From Onchocerca lupi (lineage: Eukaryota; Nematoda; Chromadorea; Rhabditida; Onchocercidae): a stretch of DNA of 64,000 nt. Both the position numbers and the translations under genes were made by a program. Location of the stretch: contig JAOVVO010000155.1 of the NCBI GenBank assembly GCA_028564675.1, forward strand, positions 62,001-126,000, given 5' to 3'. Below, piece after piece: positions 1-11,921 of this stretch (positions are counted from its first letter, which is position 1; the number at the start of each line of letters is the position of its first letter). The notes under the pieces are model-generated. The model searched no databases. It was not told the DNA's origin and saw only the letters and a program-made list of their open reading frames with translations.

Positions 1-552
1 TCTTTTTTCCATCATAGATTCTGTCCTACAATCACAAATATATTACGAAAAACATCACAAGTTTTTAAATTTGCAAAATTATAGCATGCTGTTTAACAAA
101 TGCTAAATTTTATTATTATTCTTTTAATCAATAATTCAAATTTTAATCATCAATTCGTCTCTCTCATATAGCTCTTATTATTATTATTATTATCTATTAT
201 TATTTTTGTTATACAATTCTTCAAAATACAATTATTTTATAAATAAAATCGTCAATAAGCAATTAAATTAAGTAACATTTTCAAACGAAAACAAATCTAT
301 TCAAATGGAAAATTTTTGCTGCACAATGTAAATCAAATTTGACTAAAATATTTCCAATTTCATCTTCGAAAAGAAACAATTTTTTCCTAAATTGATTATA
401 AGAAATTTAAAGAAGAGAAGTGGGACAAAAAATTTTTTGATACATTTAGAAAAGGCTGGAAGGAAAGTTGAAAACAAGTTACCATTAATTATATTTTTCA
501 GCAATCATTCACTGATTGTTGCAAAAAATTCAACTATTTTGCTTTTATCACC

Positions 553-581
<29 letters not shown>
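553..581 (+). repeat. A29 homopolymer
   Basis: An uninterrupted run of 29 A residues lies inside an A-rich stretch that continues to about 620. It is one of many long dA:dT tracts in the window. Confidence 0.9.
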
Positions 582-583
<2 letters not shown>

Positions 584-3007
584 AAAAAAATTGAAAGTAG
601 AAAGAGAAGAAAGAGCGAAAAAATGGAAAGAAAAAATATTTTTCACTAAAAAATTTTTCTTTCAATCATTTTTTTTTTTTTTTTTTTTAATAAGTATAGA
701 AATTGAAAAGAATTTTATTTTTTTATTCCAAAACTTTATTTTCGATTTTCGAGAAAAAAAATGAATTAGTTGTCTAACTTTTTTAAAAATAAGAGAAAAA
801 AAAACTTTTTTTTCTCTACTCTTCAGAACGTTTAATTTACCTTGTAGTGCTTGAGAATGTGATGATTGCTCATCTAAAGAAAAAAAGTGGACAAGGGAAA
901 ATTGGAGAAGAATAGAATTGATTTCAAATTTTGTTTGCTCAAAAAAAAAAAAAAAGCGAATCTATTTGGCTACATGAATCATACGAAACTAATAGATCAT
1001 TTTCATTTTTCTTATGCTTCAAAAGTGGATACCATCGTCTTGAACTCTACTTAATCATCGATCATTGATTGTTGTTCATTCGAACTTTTCCAATTTATTC
1101 GAACTTTTCCATGCCTTATATGTATAACTCTATTTATTTTTCCCATTTGTATAGAAGTATTCATTAAAAGTAGGTTTACATGAAGCGTTTTCACAATTTT
1201 TCCAACATATCAACCATCAATCTCCTGAAATATAATATGCTAATCAAATTCATAAATGGGCTTATTAGGCCAATCAGATATGAGACTTTTGCTCATACTC
1301 TTCACCAGTCAAGTTTTCATTGATCATCGATTCTTGATCAGCAATCAGAAAATTTGAACCATAAGATATTTTTTTCAGAACTAACTAAATATGAAATTAT
1401 GCTTATAATTTTCATTAATCATATTTAATTGAGCATTTTCAAATTTGCCATCTAATTTTTGTCAGAATATTTTTTTTTTTCACAAAATTGAAAATTATGG
1501 GTAGTCGAGAATGATGAGCAATGAATGCCATGATTTTAAGAAGTTTGATGCTTGAGAAGTAGACAAATTCAAAGTTATACTATTTAATAATTAAATTTTT
1601 GCTTATCATTTGATAAATGAATTTTATGATGATTTATCTGATCGCACGTGGATTTTTTTTTTTCAACGATTAAATGCTCAATTATTGAAATCAATTATGT
1701 TCAAATACTGAAATTTTTTTCCTTTTCTTTTTTTTTCCGCATGATTCATTTAATTTGATGATGAAATGATGATTTATTTGGATAAATTAAACGGTGAGAA
1801 AACAGAAATCAAGAAATCAAGATTTGAAATGAAACCAAAAAATGTTACTAATTCAGAAATTTTTCTATCTGACCTTTCCTACAAATGCTACTACCATGTG
1901 ATGTTTGTCGTTTCAATTAGGAATTAATTTTGTATTGATTTCAAATCAAAACACCTGCAAGTGATATTTCCCGATATTTAAATTTAATTCATTTGATGCA
2001 AATGATTCCTGCAGTTTCTATCTAATATTTCTCGATATCGAATTTTTTGCTGTCTATCTTATCCATTTATGAAGAATTTATTTTTTCCATTTGTGATTAA
2101 TAAATAACATTCAATTGTAATTTCTAATTTTCCACTTGAATTGTCTGGCAACTCGTTATCGATAAATACTGATGCTGATAATGAACAAAGAAACTTCGGA
2201 AGATTTCTGCTTGACTGATATTATGGATATCAGAATTATCAAAAATCATATCCTCAACCCTCGAAATTTTGCAAAATATTATCACATATAAAATTTTCTG
2301 GAAGTAGCACAAACGACAAATTAAAAACAAAAATCCATCTATTGATTATGCATTAACAATTTGAATTTGCATTAATATTTGCATTAAATTTGCATTAAAA
2401 ATTTAAAATATTTGTTCGCTATGTTTAGAATGAAGTGATGTAAACAATTGCGGAAATATTTTCAAATTCTCTCAACTTAACTTATTCTTGAATTGAACAA
2501 ATAATTTAAATTGAATTTTAGAAAATTTTTAATCAATTATTTGGTTTATACTCATATAATTTGCTCAATATTTTCTTGTTTGGTGAATTTTTTAAAATTC
2601 TTATCGCTCTTTTTTTTTTTTTTTTTTTTACATTTCTTGCGTTTCATTAAAAATTCCAATTTCATTCTTTTTTTCTTTGCGCTTTATTAATTTTCAATTT
2701 CATTTCTTGTACTTTAAAAATTTTCACATCATTTCGGATTCTTTTCTCTATGTAACTTACAATTCAATCAATCTAAATGGAATTTTTTCATTGGAATAAA
2801 TTAAGTATCATTAAAATCTCATTATTATTGATTTCTAGCAAAACAGTAAGAAATTTTTCCAACTTTATTTGATTGAACTTTATGGAAATATATGTAAGTG
2901 TATGTGTATGAATGTATATGAGCCAAATAATAGGATGGATGATTGCCACACTTTAATTATCGGGATATTCACTGCCATCATTAGAAATACTTCAATCGAA
3001 CATACAC

Positions 3008-3080
3008 AGATGTGTGTGTGTGTGTGTATGTGTGCATTTATGTATGTGAGTGTATGTGTGTGTATGTATGCATATGATAT
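3008..3080 (+). repeat. (TG)n microsatellite with TATG interruptions
   Basis: Alternating TG runs are interspersed with TATG units. They sit just upstream of the pyrimidine-rich array that begins near 3203. Confidence 0.85.
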
Positions 3081-3202
3081 GACTAACGATGTTTAATAGG
3101 AAATAGGGAAAGCATTTTTGCATACTGATCAGTCCATCTTTCCTTTGGCGACTTGCGACTGGCCAACGGCTTCTTAACACAACGCAATTCCAACTTTTCA
3201 CT

Positions 3203-3615
3203 CATTCGCATTTCATCCATCCGTTCGTCTACGTGCACATTCGTCTATCTGTCCATCCATCCATCCATTCATCCACGTGCACGTTCATTCATCCATTTGT
3301 CCACGTTTATCCATTCGTCTATTCACGTGCGCGTTCATTCATTTATTTCTCCACCCATCCATCTGCTCACTGATTCATTCACTTTCTACCCATCTATTTA
3401 TCAGCATTACAGGTTTCATCTATCCTCCATCTACGTTCACGTTCATCCATCCATTTGTTCACGTTCATCCATTCGTCTATCCACGTTCACGTTCATCCAC
3501 ATTTATCCACTCACGTCCATTCATTTATTCATTCACATCTATTCATCTGTTCATCCATCCATCCATCTATTTTTTTCATTTATCCATCCATGTCCAACCA
3601 TCCATCTATCCATAT
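3203..3615 (+). repeat. Degenerate CATC/CATT pyrimidine-rich array with higher-order structure
   Basis: About 400 bp consist of CATC, CATT and CGTC tetranucleotides. A longer block that includes CATTCGTCTAT followed by CACGT and CGTTCAT motifs occurs around 3291-3341 and again around 3448-3500. This suggests a higher-order duplication on top of the tetranucleotide array. Two frames stay open across it only because the unit lacks stop codons. Confidence 0.8.
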
Positions 3616-4169
3616 TTGATTATTCACAAATTTAGCTATAAATGCATTTCTTCTGATTTTTCCCGCATTTAATCTAAACGTAAAAAAAAAAAAAGTTTAA
3701 TTTTTTGGACTAAATATTTTAGCAACTGCTTGGATTATTGTTTTATTTTTCATTTTTTTAACAATTAGCAACAATGATAATATCGATAGAGTTTAATATT
3801 TTTCTGGAAATATGGTTAGAAATAAGAAATCCGTCATCCTGAAAAAAACCAATCGATAGAGAAATTGGTAATGATGATTGCACTGCAATAGATTCTTAGA
3901 CATCGTTTCTTACACATAACTTTCTGTCATTCAAATTGTTCGACATGAGGAAAAGTTTGCAAAGAAATTTGGAAAATTTTGAAGTCTCAAGAGAGAAATG
4001 ATTCCTTTATTGGTCGAAACTGCTTCATCCAACTGATCAATGAGAAAGAATGAGGCCTTTTTTTTTTTTTTTTTTTTTTCTACTAATTTCACAATGTCTT
4101 AATGATATTTGTAAGATTTAATTTTAATTATCGAAACACATCTGCAAATAAGTTTTCAACTATGCAACG

Positions 4170-4316
4170 TTTTTTATATAATCAATTTATAATTGTAATC
4201 AATTTTTTATAATTTTTTTTATGTAATCAATTTATAATTTTATCAATTTATAATTGTTTTTTATGTAATCAATTTATAATTTACAATTTATAATTTTATC
4301 AATTTATAATTGTACT
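4170..4316 (+). repeat. A+T-rich tandem repeat built on ATCAATTTATAATT
   Basis: The motif ATCAATTTATAATT recurs at least five times at irregular spacing, giving a degenerate short tandem array. No coding signal is present. Confidence 0.75.
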
Positions 4317-5492
4317 GAGCAAATAGACTTCTAATGCATTACTTATGAATTATATTTATTGATCCGAAATTTTATAATATCAAATAATTGAATTAAAATG
4401 GTTAAATTTGAAATATATGAATTTTTTTTTTTGTTCCATCTCTTTTTCCATTCATTCATTTTAGTAAATTCATTGATCCATGAGCAATTATCAGTTTATC
4501 AATCATTGTTTTATTCTATCATCGATGCAAGCAAACAAAATATTTGATATTAATTTTGGAACGTTTTCTTCTCCCTCATAATTTGCTTCTAAAAATTTAT
4601 CGATTAATTCAAAACTTTAAAAAAAATTTTTAAAATTGATTTTGATCATTAGTTTTTAGCTATATGTCATTTGTTTACATTGTGAAATTATTTGATTGAT
4701 TTAAATTTTACAGTGTTCCTTGTTTTAAAATCATTTTCGAAATTAAATTATGAAAATGTCAAAGTAATAAACTCTTTTATTTTACAAATTTAATACATAT
4801 TAAAAAGAAAAAAGCCATTGGAGAGTTCACACTATGAGAAGAGTGCAATCGATCAGAACAATTTAAAAATTTTTTAGCATTTTTTTTTTTTTATTTTTTG
4901 TATGTCAGAGAAGTGTCATATTGGATGGATATTGAAATGGCCTAATTCATTTGAAAGAGTTACAATTGACTTATTTGCTGATGCGAGTGCAAAATGCAAG
5001 CGTTCGCAAGTTTTCATTCCTTGTTTCCTATGGATTTAAAATTCATCCGTAAATGAGGAGGCATTTTACATCCATAGTTTCTGTTTCTTTTCTAATTTTT
5101 CAATTTTTTTCATTTTTATTCCAACTTATTGCAAGTATTCTTGTCAAACTTACTTCATTCTTTATTGACTAATTTTAATCTTTCAGCTCAACTTTTTTTG
5201 ATTATTTGCTTTGAGTGAATGATAAATTGCAATTCATTCGTTCCTTTTGCCTCTCCATAGATGTCGAATAATATGAATCGATTAAAGTCTATTTCAATCG
5301 CTATTCCTATCTTTTTACTTTCACAAATTCACTCTATCCTTCTTTCATTTTCTTCTTTTAGTAGTTTATCTAGCTTAATGCTTTTGGCATATCACGAAAT
5401 GAAAGCAATAATATGATTGAAAAAATGTGAGAATAATTAAGAATTTGTCGTGATTTTTCAAATATATTTAGTTTAAGATTATATGAGAAATT

Positions 5493-5494
<2 letters not shown>

Positions 5495-5535
<41 letters not shown>
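5495..5535 (+). repeat. T41 homopolymer
   Basis: This is an uninterrupted run of 41 T residues, the longest homopolymer in the window. Its true length in the genome is uncertain because such runs are prone to sequencing error. Confidence 0.9.
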
Positions 5536-5536
<1 letters not shown>

Positions 5537-5635
5537 TTCATGAATTTATCAGAAATAATCATTAAACAGATATAAGCATATCAAATTGATTGTATACTAC
5601 TATTATATGAAATTTAAAATGAAGATATCGCGTTT

Positions 5636-5735
5636 GAGCTTAATCATGAAAGTTGAAACATCAAACTTAAGCTTAATCATGAGACTTCAGTTATCATGCT
5701 TAAGCTTAACCATGAGACTGAAATACTATACTTTA
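5636..5735 (+). repeat. Three copies of a ~38-bp repeat
   Basis: A block containing AGCTTAAYCATGARACT-like sequence is repeated three times with a few substitutions. No open frame spans it. Confidence 0.75.
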
Positions 5736-6904
5736 GAACTATAAAAACTAGATATCACATATATAGATAATATCATATCTATGATTCCGATGAAATATAA
5801 TACGAAATGTGTTTTTTATTTCTTTTCTTTTCTTATTTATTAGCAAATAATTCCTCCATTACATCTATCTCTAAATTCGATTCATTTTTTTCAGTATTCT
5901 TTTTTTTTTTTTTTTTTTAATTAATGATAATAATAATACCGGTTTTTCTATATGAAGTAATACAAATTTCTCTTCTGGTCTTTTATTCTATCATTCAGAT
6001 GTTTTCCATGCTATTACTATACTATTACTATTATCATCATTTCGTCTTCATTACATTTATTTACCTTCTCAGAATGATATCAATATGTTTATATTTTGAT
6101 TATGATAATATTTATCACGACACCAAAAGTATGGGCACTTATTATCGGTCGTCTTATGATCATCAATTCCAGTTTACTCTTTTTTTTCCTCCTCATGATA
6201 AAGTTTTTTCTTTTTCTTTTTTTTTTTTTTTGTTACAAAAATATTTCGGAAGAAGTAAGGATAAAAAAAAAGTCAAATGGAAAGGAATGGAAAAGATTTT
6301 TTTTCGTTTTTTGATAGGGTTGAAATATTTCATTTTTTATTCGTTCCTTACTTGTATTTCCATTTATTTTAAAGTAATTTCTTAATTGAAATAGGTTTTC
6401 AATAAGGCTGATATTTCTCGAAAACATTTTGATCGATGAAAGTATTCACAGGTATTGAAAGGTATGATAATGTATCATTATCGATTGGGAAAAAAGAACT
6501 TTATAAAAATAATCTCAAATTTTTGATTATTTCTTTCTTTCATTTCTCATTAAATTCACACAATTGTTAATCAAATAACATTCCTTCAATTTTCAGCTAA
6601 TTAACTGATGTGCGCTAAAATATTAATCATATTTAGTTTTTAATTAATTTATCATATCCTAACATCAATGCTATCATTGCTTTATAGGTGACAATTTCCG
6701 TTAAAATGCATATACTTGCTTTTCTTTTTTTTTCATCAAATTTTGAATGATGTCATCATTTTTTGTACTTTCTAAAGTCAATTTCTAAAATGTTTTTTTC
6801 AATGTAAATTTCCAAATTTTTCATCCAATACCTAATACGTTGTTATTACTTGAAAGTTTTATTTGTATTTTTCATGTAACAAAGCGCTAAAGTTCATTCT
6901 ATAA

Positions 6905-7140
6905 AAAACTTCAATATATCTTATCGATTTCTAATAGATTTAATATATGCAGTATATCTTTCTGATTTCTGATAAGTTTGACATATGTACTGTATATCTG
7001 AGTTTTGATAAATTTGTTGTATTTGATGTGTTTTTCCGTTTCTTCTTTTTTTTAGATTGAAATTATATACGGTTTATCTTTCAATTTTTGATTATATATA
7101 TATCTTTTTGATTTCTAATGAAGTCGATATATTTACTGAA
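6905..7140 (+). repeat. Degenerate ~50-bp tandem repeat
   Basis: Related blocks containing ATATCTTTCTGATTTCT followed by a TTTGAYATAT-type segment recur three or four times with considerable divergence. Confidence 0.5.
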
Positions 7141-8061
7141 ATTATCCTATACTGGCAAATAATGATTTTTTACACATTATCAAAGCGGAAAAAGGAAAAA
7201 CTGGGGAAGAACTCGAAAAGGACAACGAATGAAATTTTTGTTTTTTTGATTGTTTTGTTTTAAATTACTTTGCCATCATTATTTATGTCATGTATTGTGC
7301 CTAAATAACAAATTTCACTTTTTCTCTTTAAATAATATCATTAAAATGATGTAAGTAACAAGTGAATACTGGGCGAAAAAAAGACTGAACTGTGGAAAAA
7401 GTTGACTCCTTCTTTTTTTGTTTACTTTTGTTCAATTTTTTTTTTTTTTAAACAAAAATAAATAAATAATGAACCATTGGTTTGTCTGATTGATTCGTTT
7501 TAACTTTTTCAAAACCTATTTCGTTCATTTTTGACTAAAGGAAAGCAAGAGAATCAATGCGAATTTATTCATATTTATTCTGTTATTTCTATTTCATCAA
7601 ATTGAACCTTTAAAGTTTGATATGTGAATTGTTTAAAATATATCCTATAACAGTCTTATATGTTTTCACTTGATTCGAAATGAACAGAAAATGCTCTTTT
7701 TTTTCTGTTTATTATTTAATTTAATGGATGATCTTTTCCTAGGTTCATCCATCAAAAAATTGAAAAAGAGAAAAAAAAAAAGTAATTCCATTTTGATTCA
7801 AATTTAAGCCTGCAAATATTTTATGATTTCATATTGAAGAAAAGAAAAAACATTTTTCTTTGAGATTTTTATTACTTATAATCTAAATGTGAATCCTTCT
7901 TTTCTGATGAATACTCCAAATTTTTACTGTTACCAATAATATTTCTAAAAAATATTTATACTAAATTTGAAAAACTTCAAGGTTAAATTATATAAAGAAT
8001 GGATAAATTTAAAGAAAGAATGCTAAATTTTTTTCTGAAATCAGGATTATTTTGCAAATTC

Positions 8062-8340
8062 AATTTACCAATTATAATTTTGCCCTAAAATAAAATGCTC
8101 TTTCATCTGTGTCTCACATCACATTTCTTGAATTATTTGTCTCTTGACCTGTTTGCTCCATCCGATTTCTAGTTCCAAGTTCTTTTATTTACTTGCATGA
8201 GAATTTACCAATTATAATTTTGTCTAAAATGCTCTCTCATCATCTATGGGTCATATGATAAATATATTTTGCATTCCATAAATCATTTGTCTATTTACCC
8301 ATTTGTCACATCTGATTTTTGGTTGGTTCAAAGTTCATAT
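8062..8340 (+). repeat. Diverged ~140-bp tandem duplication
   Basis: The block beginning ATTTACCAATTATAATTTTG near 8062 is repeated near 8202. The order of later motifs is the same in both copies: AAAATGCTCTYTCATC, then an ATTTGTC motif, then ATCYGATTTYT, then a GTTC..AAGTTC motif. The copies differ by many substitutions and small indels. Confidence 0.7.
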
Positions 8341-8974
8341 GAGGAAATCATTCATTCCATTTGATTCTGCCATGTGTTGTGTTTGAAAATTTCATTCTTC
8401 TCATTAGAATTCGTTCATTTCAGTTTTTGTAAATTTAACAAATTATTTAGAGAAATTTATAATTTAAATTAATTATCTTGTGAAATTTATAATTTAAATA
8501 AATATCAATAAAAATAAGTTAGTCTTCAAGTCTTTATAATAATATTTTAATTAATAAGTGAATAAGCAAATGAAAAAATAATAGGAAATGGGAAATGGAA
8601 AGAATTAAGTGCGAACAGTTAATTGTAATGAGCGATTAGTACGGAGTGAGAATAATTTTTTGGCCAAAAGAATTATATGGCCAAAAAATATTTGCTTAAT
8701 AAAAATTATTGAAGTAAATAAGTAATAAAATGGCCAAACAGCATTGGGTAAGTAACAAGTAAATCAAATTACTATGATAAAGCCAAAGCAGAAATAACTT
8801 TTGTCCGATAGATGTCAACAGTAGTGAAAATAATAATTTGAGAAACTTCGAAATCCTTGTTTGCAACACATTCAATGAATAATCGATGCAGAAATCCAAC
8901 AATTTTTCTTTCAAATTTCTCATTTATTCTTCTCTTCTCAATTTTCCTGTCGTTTCTCGTATTTCAAAGAAGCT

Positions 8975-9250
8975 AAAATTTTTTTTTTTTGAGAAAAGTT
9001 TTTAAATTTCAATTTTTTTTTTCTAGCAGTATTTCTATTTATTTTTCTTTGAAAAAATTTTTAAATTTCACTTTTAAAGCAGCCTTTCTACTCATTCATC
9101 TTTTGAAAAAAAAATTCCTAAATTTCAAAAACTTCTCAAAAAAGAAAAAGAAATCTTTGAATTTCAAAAAATTTTTTCAAAAACCTTTTCAATTTCAATT
9201 TTAAAACAGATATTTCGATATCAATAAATTTTAAAACTAAAAAGTCTTTT
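8975..9250 (+). repeat. Degenerate ~60-bp tandem repeat
   Basis: Blocks with GAAAAAATTTTTAAATTTCA-like sequence recur about four times, separated by short T-rich segments. The open frame through this stretch is an artefact of the repeat. Confidence 0.55.
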
Positions 9251-11921
9251 AAATTCAATTTAAGGTGACATATTTCACTTATCTAAATGGACACATCATC
9301 AATAGGAATAGGAGAAAGATAAAGAAGGAAAGATGAAAATAACGAAAAAAAGAGATTTAGTTATACGTAATTAAAAATCAGCTGTCGATTGAAATTGAGT
9401 TTTTCAGACTATCCTCCTTTCTCGTCAGACATAAGTTCTCTCTTTTCATCCGTCTCATTTATGCCTTCAATGTTCGTTGCATTTTAAAATTCGAAACCTG
9501 TCTTTTTCATTTCCTTCCTCTTTCCCTCTCTCTCCCTCTTTCTCTTCATTTTTATTGTTAATTTTATTTTGCCAGAATTTCTTTTCTAATTTTAATCTCC
9601 AAGACTGAGCAAGGATATTTGCAAAAATTTCTTATTGAAAATAAATGTATCAATTAATTCTGAAAATGGATGATGCTTGAGAGGGAAACTTATATTTTTA
9701 TTCAACGTTTGGTTCATTTCAAAACGTTAGTTTCACTACCAAAAATGGCGTACGTGAAGTATACATCCAATATTTACGCTTTATTCAAGCAAGCAAGACG
9801 TCATACTCATTGAAAGTTTGAGAATAGGTTGAAGACGTTTCGTCCCGCAATTTCTTTTGATCATTCGTTTTACCGAATATAACAGCTTCATTACGTACTG
9901 CAGCTCTCTTGAGGGAAGAAATTTCAAAAGAGAATATATGTAAAAAATATTTTTTTCACGAACGTACATAAAAAATTGCGAATTTGAGTAAAGAAGTATT
10001 TTTGACATTTCTTAACTGTCAAAATATTTTTTGTCGATTAACTAATAAATACATATGGCAAAAAATTATAGAAATTTGTCAATGTCATTCCAATATCATT
10101 CGGAATCAAATTCATGCGTTTTATAGATCACTTAGCACGAAAGCATTATTTGAAATAAAAAAGAGAAGAATTTTTTTATCAGCATTTGTCAAATTTTCAA
10201 TAGAAACGTTTGGCTTTTTTGAAAAAGGTGATCGATTTCTAGCATATCACATAGATTTTATAAAATGCACATTCGCCTATCGCTCTAATTTTAAATTTTT
10301 TCTGATGATTCAGATGCAACTAGCACAAAATTTATATACCATTTGATTTTTTCAGTTCATTTTTCATTTCATCAAAATCAATGTGGTATAATAAAAATAT
10401 CTTTATTTGCTAAAATGATAGTCAAATTGAAGCTTTTTTTGTTGATCAATTTTATGCCTATTTGTTTTATAATCAGATCGACCTGTATCACTTAATGATA
10501 TCTTTATTATTTATTAGAAAGTATTCGATTATTTGATTAAGTTTCCAAGCACATTCTAAAATTCATTTACAAAACTATCCCATTCTCAAATATTTTACGG
10601 TAATAAAAAATCCAAATTACCCTATAGTAGTCTCATCCTATTAAACTTATATCGTATTATGTTTATGCAGTTATTATCATCTTATTCGTATAATTCGTTG
10701 AATCGATTACTTTTAATTCTTATTCGAACAAAAAAAAAAAAAAAAAAAAGATTTGATTAACGCCATTGATTGCTTAATTTCATTTTCGCGAAAGTTTTTT
10801 GTTGAGAAATTTGAACTTTTGATCCAGAAACGATAGGAATAAATGAAGGAAATAGTGAAAGAGATAATGGAGGCTTATTTATCGGTTAGTTTTTAGTGAT
10901 ATTAAAAATGAGAAAAGATGAGAAATTAGAGGAATGAAATAAAAACTTGATTTGCAATTTATTTAAACAAATTCAAATTCAAATATAAGAAACAGGTAAA
11001 AACATCTCATTGGTGACATTTTTTCTTCTTCCATTCATGTGTCTTTATTCTTTCTTACCTTCGGAGACTTATTTATTTATGTGCGTGAAAAAGCATATTT
11101 CCATAAGATAGGATACGGTATTTAAAAATCAATTTTTTCTGATTCCTCTTAAATAACTATAGCCATCTATCTGTCTCTGCAATTTAATAATACTTATCTG
11201 CCTATTATATATTCACTTATCTATTATCAGTCTATCAATTAATCTCTTCATCAACGTTTTACCTGTTTGCATCACCAACATCTGTACTTTTTGTCTACCC
11301 ATTAATCTGCTTATCTACTTTTGCCCAAAATATTTACTTACCATCCATTTACATTTGTCATACATTTGTTTCTTCATCTTCTCATATATTTGTCATCTGT
11401 CATATATTTATTTGTTTGTTTATAACGTACTCATTTGCTTATCTATCCTATTATTTGACTATTTATTTGCTAAATTTTAAACTTTTTTACTTTATTCATT
11501 AAGAATTCTTTTTCTGATATTTGTTACATAATTAATATTTGTTGAATATCATGATTAATCATTTGCTCATATACGTGGATCAAAATACTTTTTAAGTAGA
11601 TGACATAATGATGTGACAATTACATATGAATATAATGATATACACAATTGTGGAAAAAAAAAATGCAGCAATATTTCTTTTATGAATTCTTTGAGTAAAA
11701 AAAAAGGCCATTAATTTGAAATCATTTAAGTGGTTACATATAATACTATTATCAATCATTTATTTTCACGTTGATTACCGATATCTTTTTTTTTCTTTTT
11801 TTTTTTTTTTTTTTTGTTTATTTGCGTAAATTACGATTGATTATTGCATGAAAGAACAGCAATAATTTTTAGAGACATAATGCTTTAGAAGTTCTACGCT
11901 AATTCATTAAATTCATCATTC

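Larger units (their letters stand above)
1..11921. other. Intergenic A+T-rich DNA, no gene recognised
   Basis: I found no exon chain or recognisable protein family on either strand. Open frames here are explained by A/T homopolymers, by pyrimidine-rich simple repeats or by chance. The stretch contains several degenerate tandem repeats, listed separately. The last few hundred bases would include the promoter of the downstream PTR gene, but no clear TATA or other element stands out. Confidence 0.6.

Noticed and set aside
392..764. Two open frames around the A-run near 560
   Set aside because: They consist mostly of poly-Lys or poly-Phe from A/T homopolymers, with no splice signals or known motif.
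3153..3672. Open frames of 160 and 131 codons
   Set aside because: Both run through the CATC-type simple repeat, which lacks stops in several frames; the translation is just repeated Ser, His, Ile and Pro.
9984..10346. Open frame of 120 codons on the plus strand
   Set aside because: It is the longest single frame in the left spacer, but composition is what A+T-rich random DNA gives and no domain, signal or splice context supports it.
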